Shown: one piece after another, positions 22,801 through 33,737 of the stretch
Layout: each line of letters opens with the position of its first letter
Position numbering within the stretch: position 1 is the stretch's first letter
Assembly (NCBI GenBank): GCA_022376515.1
Contig: WTXI01000364.1
Coordinates: forward strand, 1 to 33,737
Direction: 5' to 3'
DNA from: Lactifluus volemus
Lineage: Eukaryota; Basidiomycota; Agaricomycetes; Russulales; Russulaceae
DNA length: 33,737 nucleotides
Program-made: the position numbers and the translations under genes
Notes under the pieces: generated by a model
The model's database searches: none
The model's input: the letters and a program-made list of their open reading frames with translations, nothing else
Told to the model about the DNA's origin: nothing

Positions 22801-23544
22801 TTTTCGTTGCCCTGAGCACGGCTGTTGCGGAAGTCGGCGTGTCTGTGGGTTTGAGAGATTGAAATACAGGAAAGAAAGCCCGGTGGAAAGAAGCTGAGAT
22901 CTTCGGAGGTTGTGTTCACAATAAGGCACTTCTTCAATCGGGAGCGTCTTACTGAACACGTACATTGGCGCACTTCAAATTCCCGGTCCACTGTCTTGAT
23001 GAACTCTCTTTTGGTAGAGACACAGGTTCTAGGAGCGTATTTTCAAGGTGATGAAAAACCTGAGGCGTATCATAACATCTTGGTCACTTTTCGAGATCAC
23101 CATATGAAGGTGGACAGGTGACGGAGGCGGTGGTGGTAGCTGAATGGGTGAAGGTGTGGGAGTCGGTGGCGGAACACTAGCCTGGCGGGTAGGTCGTCAA
23201 GGACAGAAGAGGTGGGAAGCGGGAGAGGAACGGGAGATGGGTAGACAAAGTCTTTGGTTCAATTGAGGTGAGAGGTGGTGACACGGGTCTAGAAAGGTCG
23301 GTGGACGTACTAGAAACGTTGGTGGGTCTGTGAGGGGAGCTGGGGACGTGGCGACTGACATCGAGTTGCTCGGCTATTGCTATTGCTTCGCTACGCCGCG
23401 TAAACAGGCGGAATAATCGTGACGATGGCTAAGAAACGCGAAGAGGAGATTCCTTCAAGCTGTCGCACGCTTGTTACTCGAGAATGGGATAGAAGGGGTA
23501 ACGAGGGCAGGGACGGCAATCCAGGATGCACTGACCTGGCGCAT

Positions 23545-25215
23545 TGCGCCTGCCCTGACGACCCGTAACCGGCTCGCCTTGTCATTGGCTGGGATGCTCT
23601 CTCAACCCAAGGCACCATTCGAGATAATGCTGAAACCCGACACGAATCTCCCATTTATTACCACGCCCAGCCCACGCTCGACTTGGAGGGGACGTCGGTA
23701 CATGGTCTGGACCATGCGCTCCTAGCTTAAATGGCATTCACCCTACTAGTATGAGGTCTAGTCTCCTGATAGGTGAGGACGCCACTGTTAGGCATCTGAT
23801 GCTCACGACCCACTCTGCTGTTGCACAGGCTCCGGTCCCTCCAGATGGATTGCAAGACGTCATTTGGGCATCCAGCCACACACCTCGATCCATCACAAGT
23901 TTGTGCACGCCACACTCAACCTGACACACATCCCTGCCACCGCTACCGCGGACCACCATCACTGCTTCCTCCCCAACCCTTCCCCTTCTTCAGCTCCTCG
24001 TGCGACCGATGCCTATCCTTAAAGTGGGAAACTGTTAGCCGTCACGGGTGACGGTGAAGGAGAAGGGCCAAAGTTAAAGTGAGTTGGTTCAAGGAGGGAA
24101 CAATAAGCGCCACTACCACTGTGGTGGCCCTGGTGGCTTTTTCTCTATCCGTCTTCCCATCTTAACAGGTCCGCTTTCCATACCTCGTTGGCTCGACCCA
24201 ACCTGGGACATCCCCATTTTCTAGTACTCATCGTCACCACCCCTCAAGAACGGGAGGGAGCACAGAGGATGTCTATCAGGAGACAACACCCATGCCAACA
24301 ACGTCAAGCCCTGGGAGCACAAGGCAACGTCCAGCTGTCCACGAGTCCACGACGAAACAGTTGAAGACAACTACTGATGAGGAGACCGCCATCGGTGCTG
24401 CACGTGAGAAACTTGCAACACCTTTCACCGAGGCCGCGCAATCGACAATCGTCAAAGTCAAAGTCCCCGCTGGCGCTCCAGGATGAGCGCTCGGATTCGC
24501 CAAGGCATCCGCCTGGAGGATCGCCCAATTTTTTGTGAGGGCTTAGTATCGAAACGCTGCTCGCTTGCACTCACATTCTCTCTGCTGGAAAGGGTATAGG
24601 GAAAGGGACACAGGAGGATCCATCTGATTCAGGGTACCAACTGTTTTGCAGCTTCATCCTATACGGGACTATTCTGGCTGTCATGCATCTATTGCATTTA
24701 CGTTCGTTCTTTTCTTTTGCTGTGTACCATCCGTAGCTTGTTAAGTTTCCACGATTCGTCGATGTTCATTAATTATTGGTTGAGATTCCGCTCAACTTAG
24801 CGAGCATCCCAGCGACGTCGCGGCTCTTTTACGTTGCGCCAGTGTGCGAGGGTGAGGATGCACATGACTTCCAACACGCGAAAAATGTTACGATTTCCTT
24901 CGTTTGACTCCTACTACTACGGTACCTGAGTCGACTTCAGCTTGATTACGTAGAAATACTGTAGTAAGTATCCTGAGGTACTATGGAGAGGCGTAGCAGC
25001 TGTAAGAATCGATAGACCTTGAGAGGTCCCCATGTTCAGTTCCCCTCCTAGTGAAACAACTCGGAATCTGCACCAACTCAACAAGGTTCACCAGCGCTTT
25101 TTTTTCTCACTGTTGTTTGTTTGTTCCAAATCACAGAGCGCTCTAACGACCCGTAGGGCCAACTTGAACAACCATCCCAGTAGTCATCTAAATCTCAACT
25201 TCTCACTTCTCCACG
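23545..25215. other. Leader of unit 2
   Basis: Non-coding apart from a possible small frame at 24292-24486. It aligns by eye with 13671-15413 but has its own insert near 24640-24700 (around TTTTGCAGCTTCATCC) and lacks the roughly 130-140 bp stretch with the hairpin seen in unit 1. It should carry the promoter of NLR copy 2; no TATA box is obvious. Confidence 0.5.
24292..24486 (+). other. Possible small Thr/Ser-rich frame, 64 aa
   Basis: ATG to TGA frame beginning MPTTSSPGSTRQRP and ending TIVKVKVPAGAPG. It is hydrophilic, with no signal peptide or known domain. The unit 1 counterpart is interrupted by a stop. Just upstream (about 24105-24166) is a hydrophobic stretch (TTVVALVAFSLSVF) ending in a stop. 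This could be the remains of a membrane-anchored Thr-rich protein; it is not offered as a confirmed gene. Confidence 0.22.
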
Positions 25216-28200
25216 ATGTCATTCGCTCAACCGAACTCGTATGTCAAAGTCTCTCTCACCCGATGTCCCCCGATGTTAACCATTACTACAGCCCAGATCC
25301 TCAAACATCCCGAATCGGGTACATCAGTCACTTCCATCTCATCTCCATATTTGCTAAGATAGCTGCCGTTGATCAGCGATCAAGTCACCAAAACACAACC
25401 GAGCGTGCTTCAGCTCGAAATCACTGGTATATAGTTTTCGTGATGTTGCACCGATAAGTACTGAACTCTTTCCGCCGTCAGTCCTCAGGGCGTGTAATCT
25501 TCCTCCTCTGAAATCCCTCCCGGGGAAGGAGAGACGGTTTTACGTTACAGTAACGAGCGGGGAGAAGACATGGCAGACCCGATCTATGCAAAGCGTTGAT
25601 CAGCACGTCGAATGGAATGAGAAAATTGACGCATTGTGAGAAATGTCTTATACGCGTTTCAATCCCCAATTGACTCCCGTGCAGTGTCGTAAAACCGCTC
25701 TCTCAAATTACAGTATCCCTTTTTGCAAAAAGGACCATGAGGAAAGACATGCTTCTCGGGCAGAAGGAAATATCCTGTGAATCCCGACGCGGTTCGTTCA
25801 TTTCTTCGGATCCTTAATCATGCATCTTGCTGAGCGTCCTTCATGTAGAACTTGATATAGTTTTTAACACCGTTGATGGACGTGGTAGACATTCAACGAT
25901 GCTGGATACACTTTTGACGATCACCGTATCCACGAATCCCGATTCCTCTCTAACTACGGCGGTCATTACATCGAATCCTGTGACGACAGAGTTGGACGAT
26001 TCTGTCGCTGAAGGAGATGCTGTACGTTCTTCTATCCAATTAATTCATGAATCCAGGCAACCCATGGCAGTTGCCGTCTCTCTATCTCCTTTATCCCAGA
26101 CGCTTGACCTTCCCACTGAGGGCTATACTCCTGTGAGACCAGCAGTAGTCAGCCAGTCGGAGATGTCACGTACTCTTGGTCGTGCTGAAGAAGCAATGGA
26201 AGCCATGGATACGATCAAAGCGTGGAAGAGAGCCATTGATGTTGTGAAGCAAGTGATGGACACTGTCAACCCGATCGCTGAAGTATGACTAACATCATGA
26301 CGGGTTTTCCCTTGCTAAACTGCTGTTCAGTTGTTCCCGCACGCAACGTTAGCATGGAAGTTGCTCTCAAAGATTCCCGAGGTGTGTGTCCGTGCTCTGT
26401 CGGAGGATATAAATAGTTCAATTTTTATTTCCCCTGCTGTCAGACTTTGCTACTCCAGTTGAAACGTGATGACAATGTCAGAACACTACTTCAAGCAATA
26501 TTGGATGCATTCGACTTTGCGAAGAAGGCGGACCTTTTGAGGAACATGGACCCGGAGTCTTCGCAACCGAAAATCCTGGATGAGATGCTGGAGTGTGTCT
26601 CGGAATGTGCCAAATTTATCATATCGTATGCGGAGGACGTGAATGTCGGTACGTCGTCTTTGCCTCTCGGTCATTCATGATAATAAATATTTGATTTAGG
26701 AAAGCGGACTTTGAAGAATGTGGTCCGCCAAGTGGACGGGAGAATTGATGACTACCGCACGAACCTTACTCGACTGCGAGATAATTTTCTCGCGGGTACT
26801 ACTGTTATCACCGGGGGAGTTGTGCTGGAATCTGGTGCGTCATCCGAGTCCTGATCGTCTGGATCGTTTGAATGGTCGATCTGATGAGAGGACAAAGAAC
26901 TGGACGCAAAAATCAGAGAATTGCCTTATAAAGGAGGCTGGCGATTTGGAGATGACAGGCGCTGTCTTCCGGGCACACGACAAGATTTCTTGGACCATAT
27001 CCTCAACTGGGTCGAGAATCGAGAATCTCAATGTGGACTCGTGCTCCTCGGCCAGGCCGGCACAGGAAAGTCTTCGATTGCACATGAAGTCGCCCGTCGA
27101 TCAGAAAACAAGCACCTCGGCTCTTACTTTGCATTTCTACGGAAGGAGGGCTCCAAAGACGAGGCTCACCAGCTGTTCACGACACTTGCTCGCGATCTCT
27201 CCAATCGCTATCCTCCGTTCAAACTCGCCCTCGGGAGGGTGCTCAAGAATGATCCATCTCTTTGTAGCACTCGACACTATCGCACGCTTTTCGAACGGCT
27301 CCTGCTTGAGCCGATCAAGCACGTTCAGCTTCGGGATCCAATTCTTATTGTGATCGATGCGTTGGATGAGAGCGGTGATGTAATTCGCCAAAACGGATTA
27401 CACAAGTTTCTTGCTCAGCATCTGTTCGAGTTACCATCGAACTTTCGCATCCTCATCACCTCGAGGCCGGAAAATGAAATCGAACATGTATTTGGTAACA
27501 CGTTGTCCGCATGCACCCTCTACATGGACGATCCGAAACTGGCTGCCAAGACGGAGCAAGATATTCGGTTGTATCTCGAGAGCGAACTCCCCTTTGACTT
27601 GTTCGAACGACATGGTGCCAAACTTGCAGAGGCGGCGGAAGGGTTGTTTCAGTGGGCAGCCGTTGGATGCGGGTTGATAAATAAGCCACCTCCTACCTTT
27701 GGGTTCAGCAGGAAGCAGGTGATCCAGCGTCTGTTGGGACACTCACGGGGTCGGGATGGACAGGATCCGTTGGACCAGCTGTACAGAGAAGTTCTGGAAG
27801 GATACTTCAAGCCAGTTGCAGCACAGACACTATTTCGGTCTGTGATGGGACAGCTTTTTGCTGCAATGGTGCCGCTTTCGATCCGATCTTTGACTATTCT
27901 ACGACAACATGCACCCAAGGATGACCCGGAGGATCCTGATCCCGAGGATTCTGATTGTGTTGTTGAGATGCTCGGTCACCTTGGGTCACTGCTCAGTAAC
28001 GTGACCTCATCCGACGACACCCTCCCGATCGTCCCTCTCCACACCTCATTTCGTGACTTCCTCGCGGATGAGAAGAGTGAGGAATTTCACATCGACCTTG
28101 GCATATCTCACCGTCGGTTGGCACATTCATGCCTTGGATTAATGCTCAATGATCTCAAATTCAACATCTGCAAACTCGAATCGTCATACGTTGTCAACAG

Positions 28201-30873
28201 GGATGTGCCAGATCTGGAATCTCAAATTGTCAAATATATTCCACCTGCTCTATCGTATGCGTGCGTTTTCTGGGGCGATCATTTAGAACGTCTTCGTGTT
28301 GAACAGGACCTGTTTCCGAAACTCCGATCGCTGTTCGAGACAAGATTCCTTTTTTGGCTGGAAGTGCTTAGCATCAAGAACAGAGTCGGTCTTGGGTCAC
28401 GAGCACTGGGATCTCTGAACACATGGTTGCGCTCTGATCAGCAGAAGGTAGGCGCATCGTATCACATTATACGACATGTAGTAACTATTGGGTACAATTG
28501 CAGGAATTATTCCAATCAGACGTTGAGTATATGCTGGCATTAGTGAATGATGCATTCGCTTTTGTGCGGTATTTCGGGATGGCGATATCAAGAAGCGTCC
28601 CGCACATATATATATCTGCTCTCCCATTTGCACCATCCTCTTCCCTCATCGTCAAGCACCACCTTCACCTATTCCCCCACACATTGTTTTTGACACGCGG
28701 ACAGTTATCTGATTGGCCAGCATTGGAAATGACGATTCGAGCACATGACGAAATAGTCGAGTCTGTTGTATTCTCGCCAGACGGGCAGCGAATCGCATCG
28801 GCCTCGCGAGATCTCACGATTCGGGTGTGGGATGCAACAACGGGGGAATCTGTCGCGGGACCGTTTACTGGACACACTGATCTTGTCTTCTCTGTCGCAT
28901 TCTCGCCTGACGGGAATCGCATCGCATCGGCATCGGCCGATTGCACGATCTGCGTGTGGGATGCCGCAACAGGAGAGGTCGTAGCGGGACCGTTTACTGG
29001 ACACACGGATTGGGTCAGATGCGTTGCATTCTCACCGAACGGACAGCACATCGCCTCGGCCTCGGACGATCAAACGATTCGTGTTTGGGATCCCGCAACT
29101 GGAGAAGTCGTAGCAGGCCCGTTTATTGGACACATTGACGAGGTCTACTGTGTTACATTCTCAACAGACGGGCAATGTATCGCCTCTGCCTCTAAAGATT
29201 GCACGATTCGCATTTGGGATGCTGCAACCGGAGAGGTCGTAGCGGGCCCGTTTACTGGACACACTGAACCAGTTAGGTGTGTCGTATTCTCACCGGATGG
29301 GAAGCACGTTGCTTCGGCCTCGGACGATCGCACGATTCGTGTGTGGGATTCCGCAACAGGACAGGTCGTAGTCGACCCATTTACTGGACACACCAATGCT
29401 ATCAGCTCTATTGCATTCTCACCGGACGGGTCGCACATTACCTCAGCCTCGCATGATCGCACGATTTGCGTGTGGGAATCGGCAACAGGGAAGATCGTAG
29501 CAGGCCCGTTTACTGGACATACCAACTCGATATTTTCTGTTGCACTCTCTCCGGACGGGCAGCGCATTGCCTCAGCCTCGGCAGATCGCACGGTTTGTGT
29601 GTGGGATGCCAGAAAAGAAGAGAGAGGGGGCTCATTTACCGGACATACCCAATCGATCTTTTCTGTTGCACTCTCACCAGATGGGCAACGGATAGCCTCT
29701 GCCTCTGCAGATTGCGCAATCTGTGTGTGGAATGCCACATCAGGAGAGGTCACAGCAGGTCCATTTACTGGTCACACCCATTGGGTCGCTTGTGTCGCAT
29801 TCTCCCCTGACGGGCGGCGGATCGTCTCCGCCTCACGAGATCACACGATTCGCGTGTGGGATTCCGCGACAGGAAATATTGTAGCGGGCCCGTTTACCGG
29901 ACATACCGATATAGTCAAGTCTGTTGCATTCTCGCCGGACGGACAACGCATCGCGTCGGCCTCGAATGATTGCACAGTTCGTGTGTGGGATGCCATAACG
30001 GGAGAGGTTATAGTGGGCCCGATTACTGGACACACTGAGAAGGTGAACTCTGTTGCGTTCTCGCCGGATGGGAAGCGCATCGCGTCTGCTTCCAATGACA
30101 TCACAATTCGAGTATGGGATGCTGCGACAGGAGAGGTCGTAGCAGGCTCGTTCACTGGTCACACTGATTGGGTCAATTCTGTTTCTTTTTCACCCGACGG
30201 GCAGCGAATCGCCTCAGCCTCGGGAGACGAGATTCGTGTGTGGGATTCTGCAACAGGACAAGTACTAGTAGGCCCGTTTACTGGACACTCTGATGACATC
30301 TTCTCTGTTGCATTCTCCCCAGACGGGCAGCAAATTGCATCGGCCTCGGGAGATCGCACGATTCGCTTGTGGGATTCTGCAACAGGGGTGGCTGTAGCAG
30401 GCCCTTTTATTGGACACACAGAAACTATCTGGTCCGTTGCAGTCACACCAGATGGGCAGCGGATCATTTCGGCCTCGGCAGATTGCACGATTCGCATGTG
30501 GGATGCCACAATTGGACTGAATGTTGTGTGCTCGTCTACTGGACTCACCCAACCAACCAACTCTGGTGCGTCCACTTTGGATTAGCAGCCTATCACCTTG
30601 ACCTTACGAGATCACACGATTCATATAGGGAAGCTCAGAGCAGAAGATATTGAGAAAGACCACTTTACGGAGAAGTTCCCAGTCGATAGTGATGGATGGA
30701 TTTATGGGGAAGATAAAGAACTCTTTTTGTGGATTCCTCCGATTCACCGGCCATACATTCATAAAGCTAAGACAGTCTGGGTTTCTGGAAAAGATAGGAC
30801 GGAGGTAGATCTCTCAAAATTTGTGTATGGATTAAATTGGGCTATGGTTTACGTTCATAGTTCATCTAAATAG
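25216..30873 (+). CDS. C2-NACHT-WD40 NLR-like protein, copy 2 (in-frame TAG before C-terminal tail)
   Basis: Tandem paralog of copy 1 with the same domains. Exons: 25216-25238, 25377-25426, 25482-25635, 25685-25791, 25849-26282, 26331-26381, 26444-26648, 26700-26834, 26898-28447, 28504-30873. Exons 1-9 have exactly the lengths of copy 1 (23, 50, 154, 107, 434, 51, 205, 135, 1550 nt). Walker A GQAGTGKSS, Walker B ILIVIDALDE and RILITSRPE are unchanged. Fourteen WD40 repeats are in one open frame. TAG at 30583-30585 stops the protein after STLD at 1596 aa; the same frame then stays open to 30873 and encodes the family tail (GEDKELFLWIPP, DLSKFVYGLNWAM), giving 1692 codons if read through. The splice acceptor of intron 1 must be GATCAG (25376), since the nearer CAG used as an alternative in copy 1 is changed to CAC here. 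It may still make a nearly full protein lacking only the tail. Confidence 0.86.
28732..30540 (+). repeat. 14 tandem WD40-coding repeats, copy 2
   Basis: Collinear one-to-one with the repeats of copy 1. Repeat 12 is one codon shorter (SGDEIRVWD against SMDCQICVWD). The end of repeat 14 and the link to the tail are four codons longer. With the missing base in copy 1, these differences exactly account for the 10-nt difference in last-exon length (2370 against 2360). Confidence 0.88.
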
Positions 30874-33398
30874 AGTCGCATGTATATTCCCAAACCCCGA
30901 TTAGTGTATCCTTCAAATTCAGTTAGTGCCAGCGAGTCTGTCTGAGGTATGGCTAGTAGAGTCGTCTTTTCAATATTAGGTCAGGAGCACTAGCATTTGA
31001 GTCATTGCGGTAAAACCCACGGAACTCATAAAGCGGTTAGATGCCAGTGCTTGTTTTCATTTTACTGGCTTTCCACGGAGAACTTAACATTTATTAAACG
31101 TTGGACTCTTCCTCGGAGTCTCGGATAAGCCCGGTTTTGATCTCTTGCTCAGGTTCCCTCTTTCTCGTGAATCTCGCTGATGTCGCTGAGGGCATCTAGT
31201 ATTTAATCTGAGACATCATTTCCTGGCTTTCAGACAATACTGCAGTTATCCAAAGACATCTAGAGATGCAGGGGCATGTGTACCAAAGATCAATATGCTT
31301 ACAGTAACCCAACGTTCGCTACGTTGACCAATAACAAATAGTACCTGTCCATTCCCAGGGCTCAGATCTCAGACCTGGTCCCGACTCTGAAAGCCCTGCA
31401 TGAAGAAAACAGTGAGCAAGGTTCAATACTCTCAATCCATTACCGTCTTGTATATTGATTATTTGAGGGGCGAGTTGCTCTGCGCCCGAACCAGGTCTTC
31501 CCTGTGCTGCGCAGTTCCGTGGCCACCCTGGTGAGCCGCCTGTGGCTGCACCTCCAACAGGTGCTCTTGAGGCTGCCAATAGCATCAGTATGTTGAGGGA
31601 CGCCAAGTGTTAGTACAATTTATGAGCAGTCCAGATATCAAGTTATGGCGACAGAGAGCATGCATCATGTAGGGGTCAGTACGACAACTGCAATTTTTAT
31701 TTGGACCAAGACGACGACAACATCAGAAATTAAGAAATGAGTGTCTAGAGAAAGGGAAGGTAAGGGGGACCGCAGAAGAAATAAGAGTGCCAGTGGTGGT
31801 GGCACCACGGACCTATCAGTAACGCTCCTCTCCCTCCTACCCCTCTGCAGAGCCAATCCTTACTCTTCTAAAGACTTATCGAACGTGCCAAGATACTCCT
31901 AGGCCAGGTATCTGTTAATACAGCTTCAGCAAGGTACTAGTGAACGAAAGTCTGTTCAGAGTTCAGAAAGTCAAATTTACTGCCCAGTAGCAGTCAGGCC
32001 CGCACGTGAGAAATGAGAGCAGTCTCATATAACAAGCAGACTATTAGAAGCCAATGATGGGACGGAATTGCCGTAAGAAATGTACGCGGACGGTTTGAGG
32101 GACATATCAAGGTTCAAGCTTCAAGTTGAGGCCTGTAATTGAAGACACGAGTTGACGAACCGATGGCCCGAGGGTGGCCGGTCTTGAGATGGAGATGGCC
32201 GACGATCATCACGTGTTTGTAGGTGAGGAAAGCTGAGGACCATCTGGAGACCGATCACAGCTCTTCTCCGATCGAATTTGAGAAGTCGCGAAGCAACCGA
32301 ATAGCACACAGTCTTCTCTGGGAAAAAGAGACGAAACAGGAACAACTCGGAGAAAGCTGCCAAGTTGCCGTCATACGTCGCACACACGCATATACACCAT
32401 ACGCATCCATTTCTTTTGTCCCTGTGGGTACATTCTATGTATAGAGAAAACATGCCCTAGAGCACACGAGATTCTCCACAAAACTCCTCAAGCATCTGAG
32501 CGATGAATATTGCCAAGTTTTTCAACGTTCCTGGCTTCGAGGAAGATGTATCAACGACGCACGGAAGGGGGATTGTGCGCTCTGAGGACTGCAGTGAAAG
32601 TGATTTAATCCTTATCGGAGCATGATAATAGATCACGTACCAGTAACTTGAGCGGAGCGAGCTTAGTTCGTTTTTTCGTTGGCCTGAGCACGGCTGTTGC
32701 GGAAGCAGCGGCAATCTGTGGGTTTGAGAGATTGAAATACAGGAAAGAAAGCCCGGAGGAGAGAAGTGGATCTTCGGAGGTTGTTTCACAATAAGACACT
32801 TCCTCAATGGGAGCATATTACTGAACACGTACATTGCGCCCTTCAAATTCCCGGACCACTGCCTATGCCTCTCTTTTGGTAGGAGACACAATTCTAGAGG
32901 GTGTTTTCGAGGTGAGAAGAACTTGGGCGTATCATAACATCATGGTCGCTGTTCGAGATCGCAATGAAGTGGACAGGTGTGGGAGGCGGTGGTGGAGCGA
33001 ATGGGTGAAGGTGTGGGAGTCGGTGGCGGAACACTAGCCTGGCGGGTAGGTCGTCAAGGACAGAAGAGGTGGGAAGCGGGAGGGGAACGGAAGATGGGTA
33101 GACAAAGTCTCTGGTTCAATTGAAGTGAGAGGTGGTGACACGGGTCTAGAAAGGTCTGTGGACGTACTAGAAATGTTGGTGGGTCGTGAGGGAGATAGCT
33201 GTGGACGTGGAGACTCATCGAGTTGCTCGGGTATCGCTATGCTTCGCTACGCCGCGTAAACAGACGGAATAATCGTGACGATGGCTAAGAAACGCGAAGA
33301 GGAGGTTCCTTCGAGCTGTCGCACGCTTGTTACTCGAGAATGGGATAGAGGGGTAACGAGGGCAGGGACGGCAATCCAGGATGCACTGACCTGGCGCA
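30874..33398. other. Spacer of unit 2 downstream of NLR copy 2
   Basis: Counterpart of 21056-23544, with many small indels and no intact gene. The minus-strand small frame of unit 1 is frameshifted here (about 31450-31610). The second possible exon seen on the complement in unit 1 (MSLDSCTIFCKPG, about 21410) is interrupted by TGA here. The inverted C2 relic is also present. Confidence 0.5.
32470..32680 (-). pseudogene. Inverted relic of a C2-type NLR N-terminus (unit 2 spacer)
   Basis: Counterpart of the relic at about 22620-22800. The intron-like stretch is 32640-32589 (GTACGT donor, CTGCAG acceptor), followed by VLRAHNPPSV and a stop. The upstream exon has lost bases (CTCAAGTTACTG against CTCAAGGTTACTG in unit 1), so decay has gone further than in unit 1. 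Confidence 0.45.
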
Positions 33399-33737
33399 TG
33401 CGCCTGCCCTGACGCGCCTGACGGCCCGTAACCGGCTCGCCTTGTCATAGGCTGGATGCCTCTCAACCCAAGGCACCATTCGAGATAATGCTGAAACCCG
33501 ACACGAACCTCCCATCTATTACCACGCCCAGCCACGCTCGACTTGGAGGGGACGTCGGTACATGGTCTGGCCCATGCGCTCCTAGCTCAAATGGCAGTCA
33601 CCCTACCAGTATGAGGTCTAGGTGAGGACGCCACTATTAGGCATCTGAGGCTCACGACCCACTCTGCTGTCGCACAGGCCCCGGTCCCTCCAGATGGATT
33701 GCAAGACGTCATTTGGGCATTCAGCCACACACACCTC
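33399..33737. repeat. Start of a third tandem unit, cut by the window edge
   Basis: The first 339 bp match the starts of unit 1 (13671) and unit 2 (23545), including the AAGGCACC...TTCGAGATAATGCT block at 33470 and the final GACGTCATTTGGGCATTCAGCC. This stretch is closer to unit 2 than to unit 1. It implies that another unit, or part of one, continues to the right. Confidence 0.75.

Larger units (their letters stand above)
13671..23544. repeat. Tandem unit 1 of NLR array (about 9.87 kb)
   Basis: The unit contains a non-coding leader, one C2-NACHT-WD40 gene and a spacer with an inverted gene relic. It recurs as unit 2. Matching landmarks, such as the AAGGCACC...TTCGAGATAATGCT block, start at 13744, 23609 and 33470, giving offsets of 9865 and 9861. 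The left edge is where similarity to the other units starts (GCGCCTGCCC at 13671, 23545 and 33399). Edges are approximate to some tens of bases. Confidence 0.85.
21056..23544. other. Spacer of unit 1 downstream of NLR copy 1
   Basis: About 2.5 kb without an intact gene on either strand. It begins with the NLR 3' UTR, which is nearly identical to the block after copy 2. It contains a conserved block with a small minus-strand frame (21597-21758) and an inverted C2-domain relic (about 22620-22800). At 22231-22250 the GCTTCAA motif is locally duplicated. The right-hand part (23100-23350) is G-rich and non-coding. Confidence 0.55.
23545..33398. repeat. Tandem unit 2 of NLR array (about 9.85 kb)
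   Basis: Same content and order as unit 1: leader, NLR gene, spacer with the inverted relic. The gene body is much better conserved between the units than the leader and spacer, which differ by many indels. The offset of the NLR start ATG is 9802 and of the last stop 9818, so little length has been gained or lost within the gene. Confidence 0.85.

Noticed and set aside
22236..22991. 251-codon minus-strand open frame as an intact gene
   Set aside because: Its sequence reads through the intron-like stretch of the C2 relic and is not kept open in unit 2. Only the short C2-like parts are convincing.
23690..23760. tRNA-like A box (TAGCTCAAATGG type) in the repeated leader, suggesting a tRNA gene or SINE
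   Set aside because: No matching B box, no cloverleaf and no poly-T terminator could be found at the expected distance in any of the three units.
18924..30540. Long minus-strand open frames across the WD40 regions, and the regular DNA repeats looking CRISPR-like
   Set aside because: They are antisense or off-frame shadows of 129-bp WD40-coding repeats. There are no unique spacers, and the plus-strand frame has full WD40 motifs.
30560..30585. A mini-intron (GTGCGT...ATTAG) that would remove the TAG of NLR copy 2
   Set aside because: It would be about 22 nt long, too short for a spliceosomal intron, and it does not keep the frame.

Overview
The window is fungal, most likely from a mushroom-forming basidiomycete. 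Genes are split by many 47-76 nt introns with GTRNGT-type donors, and the protein families (a four-helix MARVEL-like membrane protein, C2-NACHT-WD40 NLRs with a GW...LSKFV-type C-terminal tail) are those I know from Agaricomycetes. No bacterial, viral or organellar signal was seen. All identifications come from reading the sequence; no database search was run.

Left part (1-13139), ordinary gene-dense sequence: the 3' part of an unrecognised multi-exon gene (1-1333, +), a 1.7 kb gap, a phi-type glutathione S-transferase (3080-3890, +), a 19-exon gene for the nuclear-pore basket protein Mlp1/TPR (4142-11076, +, about 1979 aa), and a MARVEL-like four-TM protein (12200-13139, -).

Right part (about 13671 to the end): a tandem array with a period near 9.86 kb. 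Unit 1 is about 13671-23544, unit 2 about 23545-33398, and the first 339 bp of a third unit close the window. Each unit has a long non-coding leader, one C2-NACHT-WD40 gene (15414-21055 and 25216-30873, +) and a 2.3-2.5 kb spacer. The spacer carries, on the minus strand, a decayed N-terminal piece of another C2-type NLR gene. The two NLR genes share ten exons, and the first nine have identical lengths. Each encodes 14 nearly identical WD40 repeats, enough for two seven-bladed propellers.

Both NLR copies carry exactly one visible lesion: a one-base deletion in WD repeat 8 of copy 1 (near 19890) and an in-frame TAG just before the conserved C-terminal tail of copy 2 (30583-30585). Everything else is open. 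Differences between the paralogs' WD repeats fall mainly in two short clusters per repeat, as expected for a fast-evolving recognition surface like that of fungal HET-D/E/HNWD-type STAND proteins. The array is therefore read as an evolving fungal innate-immunity/allorecognition locus caught in birth, diversification and decay.
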